A DNA stretch of 64,000 nt from positions 248,001 to 312,000 of the forward strand of contig NZ_RAPK01000010.1 in NCBI RefSeq assembly GCF_003610495.1, read 5' to 3'. The notes beneath the pieces are model-generated. The model made no database searches. It was not told the origin of the DNA and saw only the letters and a list, made by a program, of their open reading frames with translations. The position numbers and the translations under genes were made by a program. The stretch's first letter is position 1; each line of letters starts with the position of its first letter. Positions 37,987 through 46,315 of the stretch are shown piece after piece. The DNA is from Sinobaca qinghaiensis. GTDB taxonomy: Bacteria; Bacillota; Bacilli; Bacillales; Marinococcaceae.

Positions 37987-38814
37987 TCAATTGTGCACGA
38001 CCCGTTCGATGTGAATCGTTAAGTAAAGAATTTCTTCTTCCGTAAACTCGTACTGATACTGCTTTTCCATAAACTTTTTGACTTTTAAGGAGCATTGATA
38101 GGCTTCCGGGTATTTCTCAATAATGATATGCAGCAGATCATTTTTCTTATCTTTATAATGCTCTCCCCGGACCAGCCGGTGCGCAAAAAACTTCAGGTGC
38201 GTAATAAAACGATGGTAGTTTAACGAATTTTCATCAAATTCTATTTTAAAGCTGTACTTCACAATCGTGAGAATATCCTGAATTACCTTTGTTATGTCGA
38301 GCGTGTTCATCATTTCCTCATTCAGCTGGGCGTTGACCAGATGCAGTGCAATAAAGCCTGCTTCATCTTCCGGAAGAACGACGTTGAAGCGGTCAAAGAT
38401 CATATTCAACGCTTCCATCCCCACTTCATATTCTTCTTTGTAGAGATTTTTTGTCTCCCAGAGGAGGCCGTTTTTAATAGCTAACCCTTTAGTATGACGC
38501 TCTACCGCAAAATGAATGTGATCGGTCAGGGAAATATAGATGCTGTCGTTCAGCTTTTTACCGAGCTGCAGCCTGGCGTACTGAATGATTTCCTCGGAAA
38601 TCTCCATGTAGTCCAAAGGGAGTTCAGCAATCAGGTCTTTAAACTTTTTTGTAATATCCTTGTCTTCTGAAGTGAAGATTTTTTCTACTTTGGCTTCATC
38701 AATGTCTTCTTTTACTTTTTTGTTAAAAGCAACTCCCCGTCCCATGACAATCACTTCCTGCTTGTCCTTTACAGAGACTACTACATTGTTATTAAGTATC
38801 TTGCTGATCTTCAC
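37987..38814 (-). CDS. licT: Transcriptional antiterminator of the BglG/LicT family
   Basis: A 275-residue RNA-binding antiterminator: N-terminal CAT domain (about 1-57, starting MKISKILNNNVVVS), PRD1 (about 65-170, with His in DHIHFAVERHTKG and LVNAQ region) and PRD2 (about 172-275, with His in THLKFFAHRL and LTIHIERV). PTS-dependent phosphorylation of the PRDs sets its activity according to beta-glucoside flow. Start is a GTG; 38814 gives the canonical MKI start, though a GTG at 38823 is also in frame. The gene carries RAT switches both ahead of and behind it. Confidence 0.94.
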   Translation of the reverse strand: MKISKILNNNVVVSVKDKQEVIVMGRGVAFNKKVKEDIDEAKVEKIFTSEDKDITKKFKDLIAELPLDYMEISEEIIQYARLQLGKKLNDSIYISLTDHIHFAVERHTKGLAIKNGLLWETKNLYKEEYEVGMEALNMIFDRFNVVLPEDEAGFIALHLVNAQLNEEMMNTLDITKVIQDILTIVKYSFKIEFDENSLNYHRFITHLKFFAHRLVRGEHYKDKKNDLLHIIIEKYPEAYQCSLKVKKFMEKQYQYEFTEEEILYLTIHIERVVHN

Positions 38815-38831
38815 TTCTCCCACCCCCGATA

Positions 38832-38877
38832 AACAAAAAAGACAAAACCACCCTTAATAAAAAGGAGTCGGTTTTGC
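38832..38877 (-). terminator. Conditional terminator in the licT leader
   Basis: On the minus strand AAAACCGACTCC pairs with the GGGTGGTTTT side, followed by TCTTTTTTG; the 5' arm overlaps RAT 1. Confidence 0.8.
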
Positions 38878-38898
38878 CTGATTTAACAGTTACAATCC
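38870..38898 (-). promoter_or_regulatory. RAT (ribonucleic antiterminator) 1, in licT leader
   Basis: RNA-sense GGATTGTAACTG then TCAGGCAAAACC closely matches the LicT RAT consensus; implies positive autoregulation of licT. Confidence 0.92.
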
Positions 38899-38919
38899 GT
38901 AATGTATTCGCTTACAAAG

Positions 38920-38948
38920 ATCATATAATACTATCACATGAGATGCAA
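38920..38948 (-). promoter_or_regulatory. Sigma-A promoter of the licT-bglP-bgl operon
   Basis: TTGCAT (38943-38948), spacer of exactly 17, TATGAT (38920-38925), ending about 20 bp before RAT 1. Confidence 0.8.
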
Positions 38949-39127
38949 CTGTTTTTTTATTATTCTGTGAAAAATGTTGGGATATTCTTTCTATATCTCC
39001 CTTTTTAAAAACATCAGCGGGCGTCAGATTTGTTGTCAGAAAATTTGCAACGATCGTTGTTTTCTTATTTTGCTTCCCTTAACATAAACAACTACATACC
39101 ATACCGACTAAATGGAGGAGGAACCGC

Positions 39128-40561
39128 ATGGATGATACGCTGCTTTACCAATCTGCTTCGAAGCTGGCTCATATTATTCAACAGCGGGAGCTTTCGGCTA
39201 GAGAATTAATGGAAGCTTCCTTTTCCCGAATCCGCTCGATTAACCCTCATATTAATGCGATTGTCTCACTGGATGAGGAGCGGGCCCTTCAGGGAGCAGA
39301 TGAAGCCGACCGAGCGCTCGCTTCCGGCGCTGTGACAGGTCCCTTTCACGGACTTCCGATTGCGGTAAAAGATACCCATCATGCCGAAGGTTTTCCGACT
39401 ACTTTCGGGTCGCTCGCTTTTAAAGATCATATTCCCACAAGCGACGACCTGATCACGGAGCGGTTAAAACAGGCCGGTGCCATCGTGATCGGTAAAACCA
39501 ACGTGCCTGAGTTTGCTGCCGGCTCCCATACCTTTAACCAGGTGTTCGGTACGACGCGAAATCCCTATGATCTTACGAAAACCGCAGGCGGAAGCAGCGG
39601 CGGAGCTGCCGCTTCAGTGGCTTCCGGACTAATTCCGTTTGCCGACGGGAGTGACATGGGAGGCTCGCTTCGTTTTCCGGCTGCCTTCAATAATGTTGTC
39701 GGGCTTCGCCCCTCTCCCGGCCGGCTCCCGATGTATCCAAAAGCCGCCCCTTTTTCCCCGCTCGCTGTCCAGGGACCGATTACACGCAGTACAGAAGATG
39801 CGTTCTTTATGCTCTCCACGCTGGCAGGTCCTGACCCGCGTGCGCCGATCTCGATTGAAGAGCCGGGCAGTGTATTCACAAAGCCGCTTCACGATGACAT
39901 TTCCGGCATGAAGATTGCCTGGTCGGCGGATTCCGGCGGCCAGCTGCCGGTCGATCCGGAAATCCAGCGTGTGTTTAAAGAGCAGCTTTCTATTTTTGAA
40001 AAAGACCTGGGCTGCGAGATGGAAGAAGCCTGCCCTTCTTTTCAGGAGGCAGAGGAAGCCTTTCAGATACTAAGAGCCTGGGAGTTTGAGCTCACTTATA
40101 AAGACATTGTCAACACGCACGGAGAGCTGTTAAAAGACAGCTTCATGACTAATTTTCAAAAAGGACAGCGTCTCACCGGACCGGATATCGGCCGGGCGGA
40201 ACAGCTCCGCCATAACCTGTATCACCGGCTCCGGCTGTTTTTTGAAACCTACGACGCGCTTTTGCTGCCGGTCAGCCAGGTGGTTCCTTTTTCCGCTGAT
40301 ATTGAATATCCGTCTTCCATTAATGGCCTGCCAATGAATTCCTACCTGGACTGGATGAAGTCATGCTATTACATTTCCGCGGCCGGCAATCCAGCTCTGT
40401 CCATTCCGGGAGGATTTACGGCAGATCACCTGCCGACCGGACTGCAGATAGTAGGCCCTCACCATGCGGATTACGAAGTGCTCCGAATCGGCCAGGCTTT
40501 TGAAAAAGCAGCGGCTTACGGAGAAAAACGTCCGGTCTTTCCTGCTGTAACCAACGAATAA
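39128..40561 (+). CDS. Cytoplasmic amidase (amidase signature family)
   Basis: A 477-residue amidase: Lys in LPIAVKDTHH, Ser in KTAGGSSGGAAA and Ser in SDMGGSLRFPA form the Ser-cisSer-Lys triad. No signal peptide, unlike the cell-wall amidase at 13682. It should hydrolyse an amide in the cytoplasm; specificity cannot be read. ATGGAGGAGGAACC precedes the ATG. First gene of an operon with an M20 hydrolase (16-bp gap) and two membrane protein genes, so its substrate is probably brought in by these. Confidence 0.92.
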   Translation: MDDTLLYQSASKLAHIIQQRELSARELMEASFSRIRSINPHINAIVSLDEERALQGADEADRALASGAVTGPFHGLPIAVKDTHHAEGFPTTFGSLAFKDHIPTSDDLITERLKQAGAIVIGKTNVPEFAAGSHTFNQVFGTTRNPYDLTKTAGGSSGGAAASVASGLIPFADGSDMGGSLRFPAAFNNVVGLRPSPGRLPMYPKAAPFSPLAVQGPITRSTEDAFFMLSTLAGPDPRAPISIEEPGSVFTKPLHDDISGMKIAWSADSGGQLPVDPEIQRVFKEQLSIFEKDLGCEMEEACPSFQEAEEAFQILRAWEFELTYKDIVNTHGELLKDSFMTNFQKGQRLTGPDIGRAEQLRHNLYHRLRLFFETYDALLLPVSQVVPFSADIEYPSSINGLPMNSYLDWMKSCYYISAAGNPALSIPGGFTADHLPTGLQIVGPHHADYEVLRIGQAFEKAAAYGEKRPVFPAVTNE

Positions 40562-40576
40562 AAAAGAGGAGCTGTT

Positions 40577-41791
40577 ATGATGCTGGATCCATTATTTGAT
40601 CAACTCGAAGACCTGCTGCCGGAAATGAGTGCATTCCGCCGGGATCTGCACATGTTCCCCGAGCTGTCGCACCATGAAACAGAAACGCCTAAAAAGGTAG
40701 CCGCCTATTTAAGCGAACTGGGCCTCGAAGTAAAAACCGGCGTCGGCGGCCGCGGTGTTGTCGGCATTCTGCGCGGCGATAAACCCGGAAAAACCGTTGC
40801 GCTGCGGGCTGATTTTGATGCCCTGCCGATTCAGGAAGAAAACGATGTTCCGTACAAATCGCGGATTGACGGCGTGATGCACGCCTGCGGCCACGATATT
40901 CACACCGGGGCTCTGCTGGGAACTGCCGCCGTACTGTCTAAAAATAAAGACATGCTGGAAGGCACCGTTGTGTTTTTACATCAGTTCGCAGAAGAAGTCA
41001 TTCCAGGAGGCGCCAAGTCGATGATTGATGACGGCTGCCTGGATGGAGTTGATGTGGTCTACGGAGCCCACGTCTCTTCTCTTCACCCGCTCGGCACCAT
41101 CGGCCTCAAGGAAAAAAATGCTATGGCCTGCGGAGATACGTTTGAAATTGAGATTTCCGGACGCGGCGGTCATGCGGCTACCCCCCACTTAACCATCGAT
41201 CCATTAATGGTTGGAAGCCAGATGATGATCAACCTTCAGCAGATTGTCAGCCGCCAGGTGGATCCCGTTAAACCGGCGGTTGTTTCGGTTACCGCTTTTA
41301 ACGGAGGTGACAGCTATAACGTTATCCCCGATAGTGCAAGAATTCAGGGCACGGTCCGCACGTTTGATAATGACGTCCGCGATGCGATTGAGAAATCAAT
41401 GGAGTCTATCGTCACCACTACCGGCGAAGGCCTTGGAGCACACGTGGATTTCACCTACACGAGAGGCTATCCCGCTGTCTGGAACCACCCAGAAGAAACG
41501 AAGCGCTTAGAGAAGGTCGCGCAGAACACGCCGGGAGTGGAACAGATTGAATACATTCAGGAACAGATGGGGATGGAGGATTTTGCCTACTACCTGCTGG
41601 AGCGTCCCGGCACCTTCTTCTGGGTAGGCGGCGCTCCCGCCGGCGAACCTATTTATCCGCATCACCATCCGAGATTTGATATTGATGAGCGCTCGATGGT
41701 CGACATTGGCAGGCTGTTTATCGGTACGGTTTATCAATATCTGTCCGGGGTGGAAGAACAGGCACAGCCGGAAACTGCCCGCGCGGAATAA
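40577..41791 (+). CDS. M20 family metallo-amidohydrolase
   Basis: A 404-residue binuclear-metal hydrolase of the aminoacylase/hippurate hydrolase/carboxypeptidase Ss1 group. Metal ligands are in HACGHDIHTGALLG and in FAEEVIPGG; dimerisation domain about 185-300 (GRGGHAATPHLTIDP); terminal His in PHHHPRFDID. It cleaves N-acyl amino acids or similar compounds. AAAAGAGGAGCTGTT precedes ATGATG. Second gene of the operon; together with the amidase it could process an amidated N-acyl compound in two steps. Confidence 0.92.
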   Translation: MMLDPLFDQLEDLLPEMSAFRRDLHMFPELSHHETETPKKVAAYLSELGLEVKTGVGGRGVVGILRGDKPGKTVALRADFDALPIQEENDVPYKSRIDGVMHACGHDIHTGALLGTAAVLSKNKDMLEGTVVFLHQFAEEVIPGGAKSMIDDGCLDGVDVVYGAHVSSLHPLGTIGLKEKNAMACGDTFEIEISGRGGHAATPHLTIDPLMVGSQMMINLQQIVSRQVDPVKPAVVSVTAFNGGDSYNVIPDSARIQGTVRTFDNDVRDAIEKSMESIVTTTGEGLGAHVDFTYTRGYPAVWNHPEETKRLEKVAQNTPGVEQIEYIQEQMGMEDFAYYLLERPGTFFWVGGAPAGEPIYPHHHPRFDIDERSMVDIGRLFIGTVYQYLSGVEEQAQPETARAE

Positions 41792-41827
41792 TACGTGCAC
41801 CGCTGACAAACAAAGGAGGAGAACCCT

Positions 41828-42538
41828 ATGAATAGTGATGTAATGGCGCTTGCCAACAGCGCTCCGCTGTGGATTATGGCTTTTATTGTAGTAAGCATCG
41901 TCATTTTTCAGGGCATCGTGTTTTTAAGGCTTTCGATCAAAACGGCACCCGAGATCGGCATGAGCTCCGACGAAGTAAAAAGCTCCATCAAAACCGGATT
42001 CATCAGTTCTCTCGGTCCCTCCTTCGGTATCGCAATCGTTGTTGTATCACTTCTGGCCCTTCTCGGCTCTCCGATTACGCTGATGCGGATCGGAATTATC
42101 GGGTCAGCTGCTACAGAATCAGCCGCGGCCGGTATCGGTGCAGACGTATTTGGCGTTGAGCTCGGAGGAGCCGGTTTTAACGAACAGGCCTTTACGACCG
42201 TCGTATGGACCATGTGTATCGGCGGAACCGGCTGGCTGATTTTTACCGCTCTGTTCACCAAATCCCTCGGTTCGTTTCAGAAAAAAGTCGTAAATAAAAA
42301 TGCAAAAGCAATGGGCCTTGTCTCCACCGCCGCGATGCTCGGTGCTTTCGGCTATCTGGCAAGTGATGCCATGACCGGCGGCATAAGCTACATTGTGACC
42401 GGAATTATTTCAGCTGCTGTGATGATGCTTCTCATGTTTGCCTCGCAGCGGCTTGAGGTGAACTGGCTGAAAGAATGGGCGCTCGGGATTGCTCTTGTTA
42501 TCGGCATGACCGGTGGTTACATGACGAGTATTCTTTAA
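41828..42538 (+). CDS. DUF5058 family membrane protein, putative transporter subunit
   Basis: A 236-residue membrane protein with about six hydrophobic segments, matching DUF5058: starts NSAPLWIMAFIVVSIVIFQ, with GMSSDEVKSSIKTGFISSLGPS region and GIIGSAATESAAAGIGADVFG. Family function is unproven; genome neighbours of DUF5058 are often peptidases. AAAGGAGGAGAACCCT precedes the ATG. It is followed after 22 bp by a second unrelated membrane protein gene, so the two probably form one complex. Confidence 0.8.
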   Translation: MNSDVMALANSAPLWIMAFIVVSIVIFQGIVFLRLSIKTAPEIGMSSDEVKSSIKTGFISSLGPSFGIAIVVVSLLALLGSPITLMRIGIIGSAATESAAAGIGADVFGVELGGAGFNEQAFTTVVWTMCIGGTGWLIFTALFTKSLGSFQKKVVNKNAKAMGLVSTAAMLGAFGYLASDAMTGGISYIVTGIISAAVMMLLMFASQRLEVNWLKEWALGIALVIGMTGGYMTSIL

Positions 42539-42560
42539 AAACGAAAGGGGTATATGATCG

Positions 42561-43268
42561 ATGGGAATGAACCAGGAACATGTGAATGCCCGCTCAGTAC
42601 CGGCCCCGGCAAAAGCGGCCGGCATGGATCTTTTTCACGAAAAAGCCCACTTTTGGGGACGCACAACGCTCTGGCTATTAATCGTTGCCTGCCTGCTGCC
42701 GCCGCTCTACTTATCCTTTGGGCTGGGTTATCACCCGGGCTGGGGTGTTATTTTAGCCGGAGTGGTCGGATACGCCGCCTTTATCGGTATTATGTGGGTG
42801 CTCGAACCGATCACCTACTACCCGACGCTCGGCATTGCCGGAACCTATATGGCCTTTCTGACCGGTAATATCGCGAACATGTGCCTACCCTGCTCGGCCG
42901 CGGCGCAAAATGCTATTGGGGCCGAACCCGGCACGAAGAAAGCCGAAATTGCCGGCGCTCTTGGGATTGCTATTGCCTCTCTCGTTAACATTGCCGTCAT
43001 TATCAGCATCATTCTCGGCGGCTCCTACGTCATCACCATGCTGCCGGCACAGGTGGAAAGCGCGTTTGCTTTCGTGCTCCCGGCCATATTCGGCGGAGTA
43101 CTCGGACAGTTTGCCTACAAGAATCCGCTTTACGGCGCGATTGCCCTTGCGATTGGCGCAGCCGTTGTGTTCTCGCCGATTTTCAGCCTGATTAAAATTG
43201 TTATCTGCGTCGTGCTTACGATTGCGATTGTACTGTTTCTGGAACGAAAGAATTTAAAAGAAGCGTAA
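42561..43268 (+). CDS. Membrane protein of unknown family, partner of the DUF5058 protein
   Basis: A 235-residue protein: polar N-terminus of about 33 residues, then about six hydrophobic segments. A notable motif is GNIANMCLPCSAAAQNAIGAEPG (quoted here only as NMCLPCSAAAQNAIG) near residues 106-120, with a C-x2-C pair in or near the membrane. I do not recognise the family. AAAGGGG lies about ten bases before the ATG. Last gene of the amidase-M20-DUF5058 operon; by context a subunit of a two-component importer or exporter. Confidence 0.72.
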   Translation: MGMNQEHVNARSVPAPAKAAGMDLFHEKAHFWGRTTLWLLIVACLLPPLYLSFGLGYHPGWGVILAGVVGYAAFIGIMWVLEPITYYPTLGIAGTYMAFLTGNIANMCLPCSAAAQNAIGAEPGTKKAEIAGALGIAIASLVNIAVIISIILGGSYVITMLPAQVESAFAFVLPAIFGGVLGQFAYKNPLYGAIALAIGAAVVFSPIFSLIKIVICVVLTIAIVLFLERKNLKEA

Positions 43269-43269
43269 A

Positions 43270-43310
43270 GAAACAGCCCTTCCACTTATAGAGAAGGGCT
43301 GTTTTTTTTG
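43270..43310 (+). terminator. Rho-independent terminator of the amidase/DUF5058 operon
   Basis: AACAGCCCTTC / GAAGGGCTGTT perfect stem and eight T residues. Confidence 0.92.
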
Positions 43311-43347
43311 ATTTAATTAGCCTATGAATATAAATTTTCATTTCAGC

Positions 43348-43833
43348 TCAAAGTATTCCCAGATCAAAAAGTAAATTATCCATACTTTTAGGATTCTCTA
43401 CTATTACCGTATTATCACTTTGAACCCACATACAAACAAATTGTAATTTTTGAACTGTATTTTTCACTTTATTATATTCAATTCTAATTCTCTCAATATC
43501 TGGATTTGCAAGTATGTATATATTATCCCACTCAGAGTTCGCTGCTTCATACTTCATTAGTGTATATATTTGTTTAGCCATATGATTCACTAATTGTCCC
43601 TGATCAAACACTTCATCATCAGCAGCGCTATTTTTTCGTGATCCTTTTGATTCTACATAAATGCTAACGTTATTTTTTTTAGCTTTTACATCTACTCCAT
43701 GCTGTCTTCCTGTTAACGGAGTCTCACAGTCAAACCCCTTACTTATTAGAAAACTTGCGACCGCTTGATTCACTGTGTCTTCATTCATTAAAAACGCATC
43801 AGGTTTTCTTAAATTTCTATTATTCACAGGCAT
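43348..43833 (-). CDS. Putative PD-(D/E)XK nuclease-fold protein
   Basis: A 161-residue protein, not assigned to a named family. The segment GVDVKAKKNNVSIYVESKGS has a D ... ExK pattern at proper spacing for a restriction-endonuclease-like active site (GxD, then VESKG). The frame opens at 43869, but TAGAGGAGATAGACC supports ATG 43833 (MPVNNRNLRKPDAF). Base composition is strongly AT-rich compared with neighbours, suggesting recent transfer. No methylase or helicase lies beside it, so it is not a standard restriction system. Confidence 0.6.
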   Translation of the reverse strand: MPVNNRNLRKPDAFLMNEDTVNQAVASFLISKGFDCETPLTGRQHGVDVKAKKNNVSIYVESKGSRKNSAADDEVFDQGQLVNHMAKQIYTLMKYEAANSEWDNIYILANPDIERIRIEYNKVKNTVQKLQFVCMWVQSDNTVIVENPKSMDNLLFDLGIL

Positions 43834-43986
43834 TGGTCTATCTCCTCTAAAAATTTTATAATTAATCATTAAATGTATATTTCTATCCTATCATTCCCAT
43901 GTAAGATATCTAAAAAGATTTTTTCATTTTAGTACCCTGCAAATTTTATATGCTATTATATGTAAAACAAGAAATGAGGTGCTTCT

Positions 43987-44349
43987 ATGAGCGAAAGCCT
44001 AAACTTGTACGTAGATGATTTAAGAGACTGCCCAGAGGGGTTTATTGTGGCCCGAACGGCAGACGAAGCTATTCGTTACCTGGAAAATCACCCCATCAAT
44101 ATTCTATCGCTGGACCATGATTTAGGCGAGGACACGGAAGGTCAGCTTCCTCCAACCGGCTATGACCTGGTTAAAATCTTCTGTGAAAAAGGGTACCACG
44201 CAAATAAAATTTACATGCATACCGACAACGGCGTCGGCCGTGAGAATATGTATCAAACGCTCAAGGGAGCCCAGCGCCGCGGTTTTATTTCTGATGATAT
44301 TGAAATCTACCATTACTCTATTACAGAAAACAAATACTCCGGCGACTAG
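43987..44349 (+). CDS. Cyclic-phosphate processing receiver-domain (cREC) protein
   Basis: A 120-residue single-domain protein resembling the receiver-like cREC family: acidic pocket in LYVDDLRDCPEGF, the phosphoacceptor-like strand LSLDHDLGED, and IYMHTDNGVGRENM near residues 77-90. cREC domains are proposed, from comparative genomics, to act on cyclic nucleotide or RNA cyclic-phosphate ends. AAATGAGGTGCTTCT precedes the ATG. It is divergent from the nuclease-like gene, and both are flanked by terminators of unrelated operons. Confidence 0.72.
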   Translation: MSESLNLYVDDLRDCPEGFIVARTADEAIRYLENHPINILSLDHDLGEDTEGQLPPTGYDLVKIFCEKGYHANKIYMHTDNGVGRENMYQTLKGAQRRGFISDDIEIYHYSITENKYSGD

Positions 44350-44410
44350 CCGAATGATACTACTTTACACTCGACTTCCATATTGTCCATTTCTTCCTAT
44401 ACAAAAATAC

Positions 44411-44443
44411 AAAAAAGCCATAGACCTTTTCTATGGCTTTTCA
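44411..44443. terminator. Bidirectional terminator between cREC gene and siderophore ATPase gene
   Basis: AAAAAGCCATAGA / TCTATGGCTTTT around a five-base loop. Confidence 0.85.
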
Positions 44444-44453
44444 TCTATTACTT

Positions 44454-45281
44454 TTATAAAAATCTCCTGTTCTTTTCCTTCTGTTCTGTATGATACCTTC
44501 CCTTTGGCACGACCAGCGGCGAACGTGACACCGGGTCTTCGATCACGAGGCAGTCCAGGTTGTAGATATCCTTAATCAACTCTTCTGTAATTACTTCTGA
44601 GGGGCTTCCTTCTGCTATCAGCTGTCCCTGCCGCAGCGCAAAAATATGATCGGCATAGCGTGCCGCCAGGTTCACGTCATGCAGCACCATTACAATCGTG
44701 GTGCCGTACTTCTGGTTCAGGTCCGTCAGCAGATCCAGTATTTCCACCTGATAGGTAATGTCCAGAAACGTCGTCGGCTCATCCAAAAACAGAATGTCCG
44801 TCTGCTGGGTTAACGCCATCGCAATCCATACCCGCTGCCGCTGCCCGCCGGACAGTTCATCAATGTTACGGTCGGCAAGCTCGGTAATATTCATCGTTTC
44901 CATCGCTTCGGCGATCGCTTCATAATCCTCTTTCGTCCACCCTTTTAAAAACGACTGGTGGGGAAACCTTCCCCGCCCGACCAGGTCGGCTACGGTGATT
45001 CCTTCCGGCACGATCGGAGACTGCGGAAGGAGTCCTACAATCCGGGCCAGCTGCTTGGACGGTATTTTATGAATCGCTTTGCCGTCCAGCGTAATGTTCC
45101 CCTTTTTCGGCTTAAGAAGCCGTGCCATCGTTTTTAACAAAGTGGACTTGCCACAGGCGTTTGCCCCAATGATCGTATTTATTTGGTTGCTGCAGATCTC
45201 TACATCAATGTGATCCAATATCATTTTCTGGTCATATCCTGCCACAATCTGTTCGGTCTGAAACTGATGCGCTGATTTCAT
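44454..45281 (-). CDS. Iron-siderophore ABC transporter ATP-binding protein (FecE/YusV-like)
   Basis: A 275-residue ATPase: Walker A GANACGKSTL, Q-loop LLPQSP, signature LSGGQRQR, Walker B ILFLDEPTTFLD and VLHDVNLA. It powers uptake of ferric siderophores by the two FecCD permeases upstream. Its ATG shares one base with the stop of the preceding permease gene (TAATG). Last gene of the Fur-controlled operon. Confidence 0.94.
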   Translation of the reverse strand: MKSAHQFQTEQIVAGYDQKMILDHIDVEICSNQINTIIGANACGKSTLLKTMARLLKPKKGNITLDGKAIHKIPSKQLARIVGLLPQSPIVPEGITVADLVGRGRFPHQSFLKGWTKEDYEAIAEAMETMNITELADRNIDELSGGQRQRVWIAMALTQQTDILFLDEPTTFLDITYQVEILDLLTDLNQKYGTTIVMVLHDVNLAARYADHIFALRQGQLIAEGSPSEVITEELIKDIYNLDCLVIEDPVSRSPLVVPKGRYHTEQKEKNRRFL

Positions 45282-46315
45282 TATAAATTTCCCCTCCGGT
45301 TCATTTGGATAAGCAGGAACAGTAAAAAGGGAGCTCCGAGAACCCCGGTAATAATACCGACGGGAAACCTCGTGCCAAACGCAAACTGGCCGAGCAGGTC
45401 CGCCCCGAGCACCAGGTTCATGCCAAGCAGTCCGGCTGGAATCACGCTTGACGAGCTGCCGCCGATCAGCCGTTTGGCGATCGGTCCTGCCAGAAATGCT
45501 ACAAACGCAATCGGTCCTGTGACGGAAGTAGCCAGTGCGATCATACAGACAGAGCTTACAATAAGCAGGATTCTCGTAACGTTCGTATTCAACCCCAGCG
45601 CTACGGCTGCCTGATCTCCGAGTTCCAATATACTCAAATGGCGGCTGAGCCCGATAACAATCGGCGCGCAGATGGCAATTCCAATAAGCAGCGGAATCAC
45701 CGCATCCAGCTGGGAGCCGTTCAGGCTTCCACTGAGCCAGCGCAGAGCCGCAGACAAATCCTCCTGCCTGCCGATCAGCTGCAGATATGATATAAAAGCG
45801 CCCAGCATCGCCTGAAAACTAATGCCGATCAGAATTAAACGACCTGTGGAAAAGGTGCCGATTCTCGCAAATCCGTAAATAAGCATCACGGTAACGAGCC
45901 CGGCCACTAAGGACGACATCGACACAACGGCGTTGCTCGTCTGCAGAACGAGAATACAGAACAGAGCCGCCGCACTGGAACCTGCGGTAATGCCCAGAAT
46001 TTCCGGGTTCGCAAGCGGGTTGCGCAGCATCGTCTGGAATACGTTCCCCGCGATGCCAAATGCAAATCCGGCCAGCAGTCCGGCCAGCATCCGCGGCAGG
46101 CGGATCGTATTGATCGCAAACGAGGCGCCGTCAATCGATTCGCCCATAAGCGTGCGGATCACTACATCGATCGAATAGATCGTATTACCGAGCAGCAGCA
46201 TCGTACTGCACAATACCAGCCCCAGCATCACAAGCAAGCTGTTTACGAGAAGCCAGCGCCTCTGCCGCTGCCGACGCTCTGCTTTTATAATATGAATCGT
46301 TTGTGTATTTATCAT
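45281..46315 (-). CDS. Iron-siderophore ABC permease (FecCD family), second subunit
   Basis: A 344-residue permease with about ten hydrophobic segments; family motifs RLPRMLAGLLAGFAFGIAGN and QTMLRNPLANPEILG near the N-terminus, GPIAFVAFLAGPIAKRL near the C-terminus. It forms a heterodimer with the product of 46312-47358; the genes overlap by 4 bp. Confidence 0.94.
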   Translation of the reverse strand: MINTQTIHIIKAERRQRQRRWLLVNSLLVMLGLVLCSTMLLLGNTIYSIDVVIRTLMGESIDGASFAINTIRLPRMLAGLLAGFAFGIAGNVFQTMLRNPLANPEILGITAGSSAAALFCILVLQTSNAVVSMSSLVAGLVTVMLIYGFARIGTFSTGRLILIGISFQAMLGAFISYLQLIGRQEDLSAALRWLSGSLNGSQLDAVIPLLIGIAICAPIVIGLSRHLSILELGDQAAVALGLNTNVTRILLIVSSVCMIALATSVTGPIAFVAFLAGPIAKRLIGGSSSSVIPAGLLGMNLVLGADLLGQFAFGTRFPVGIITGVLGAPFLLFLLIQMNRRGNL

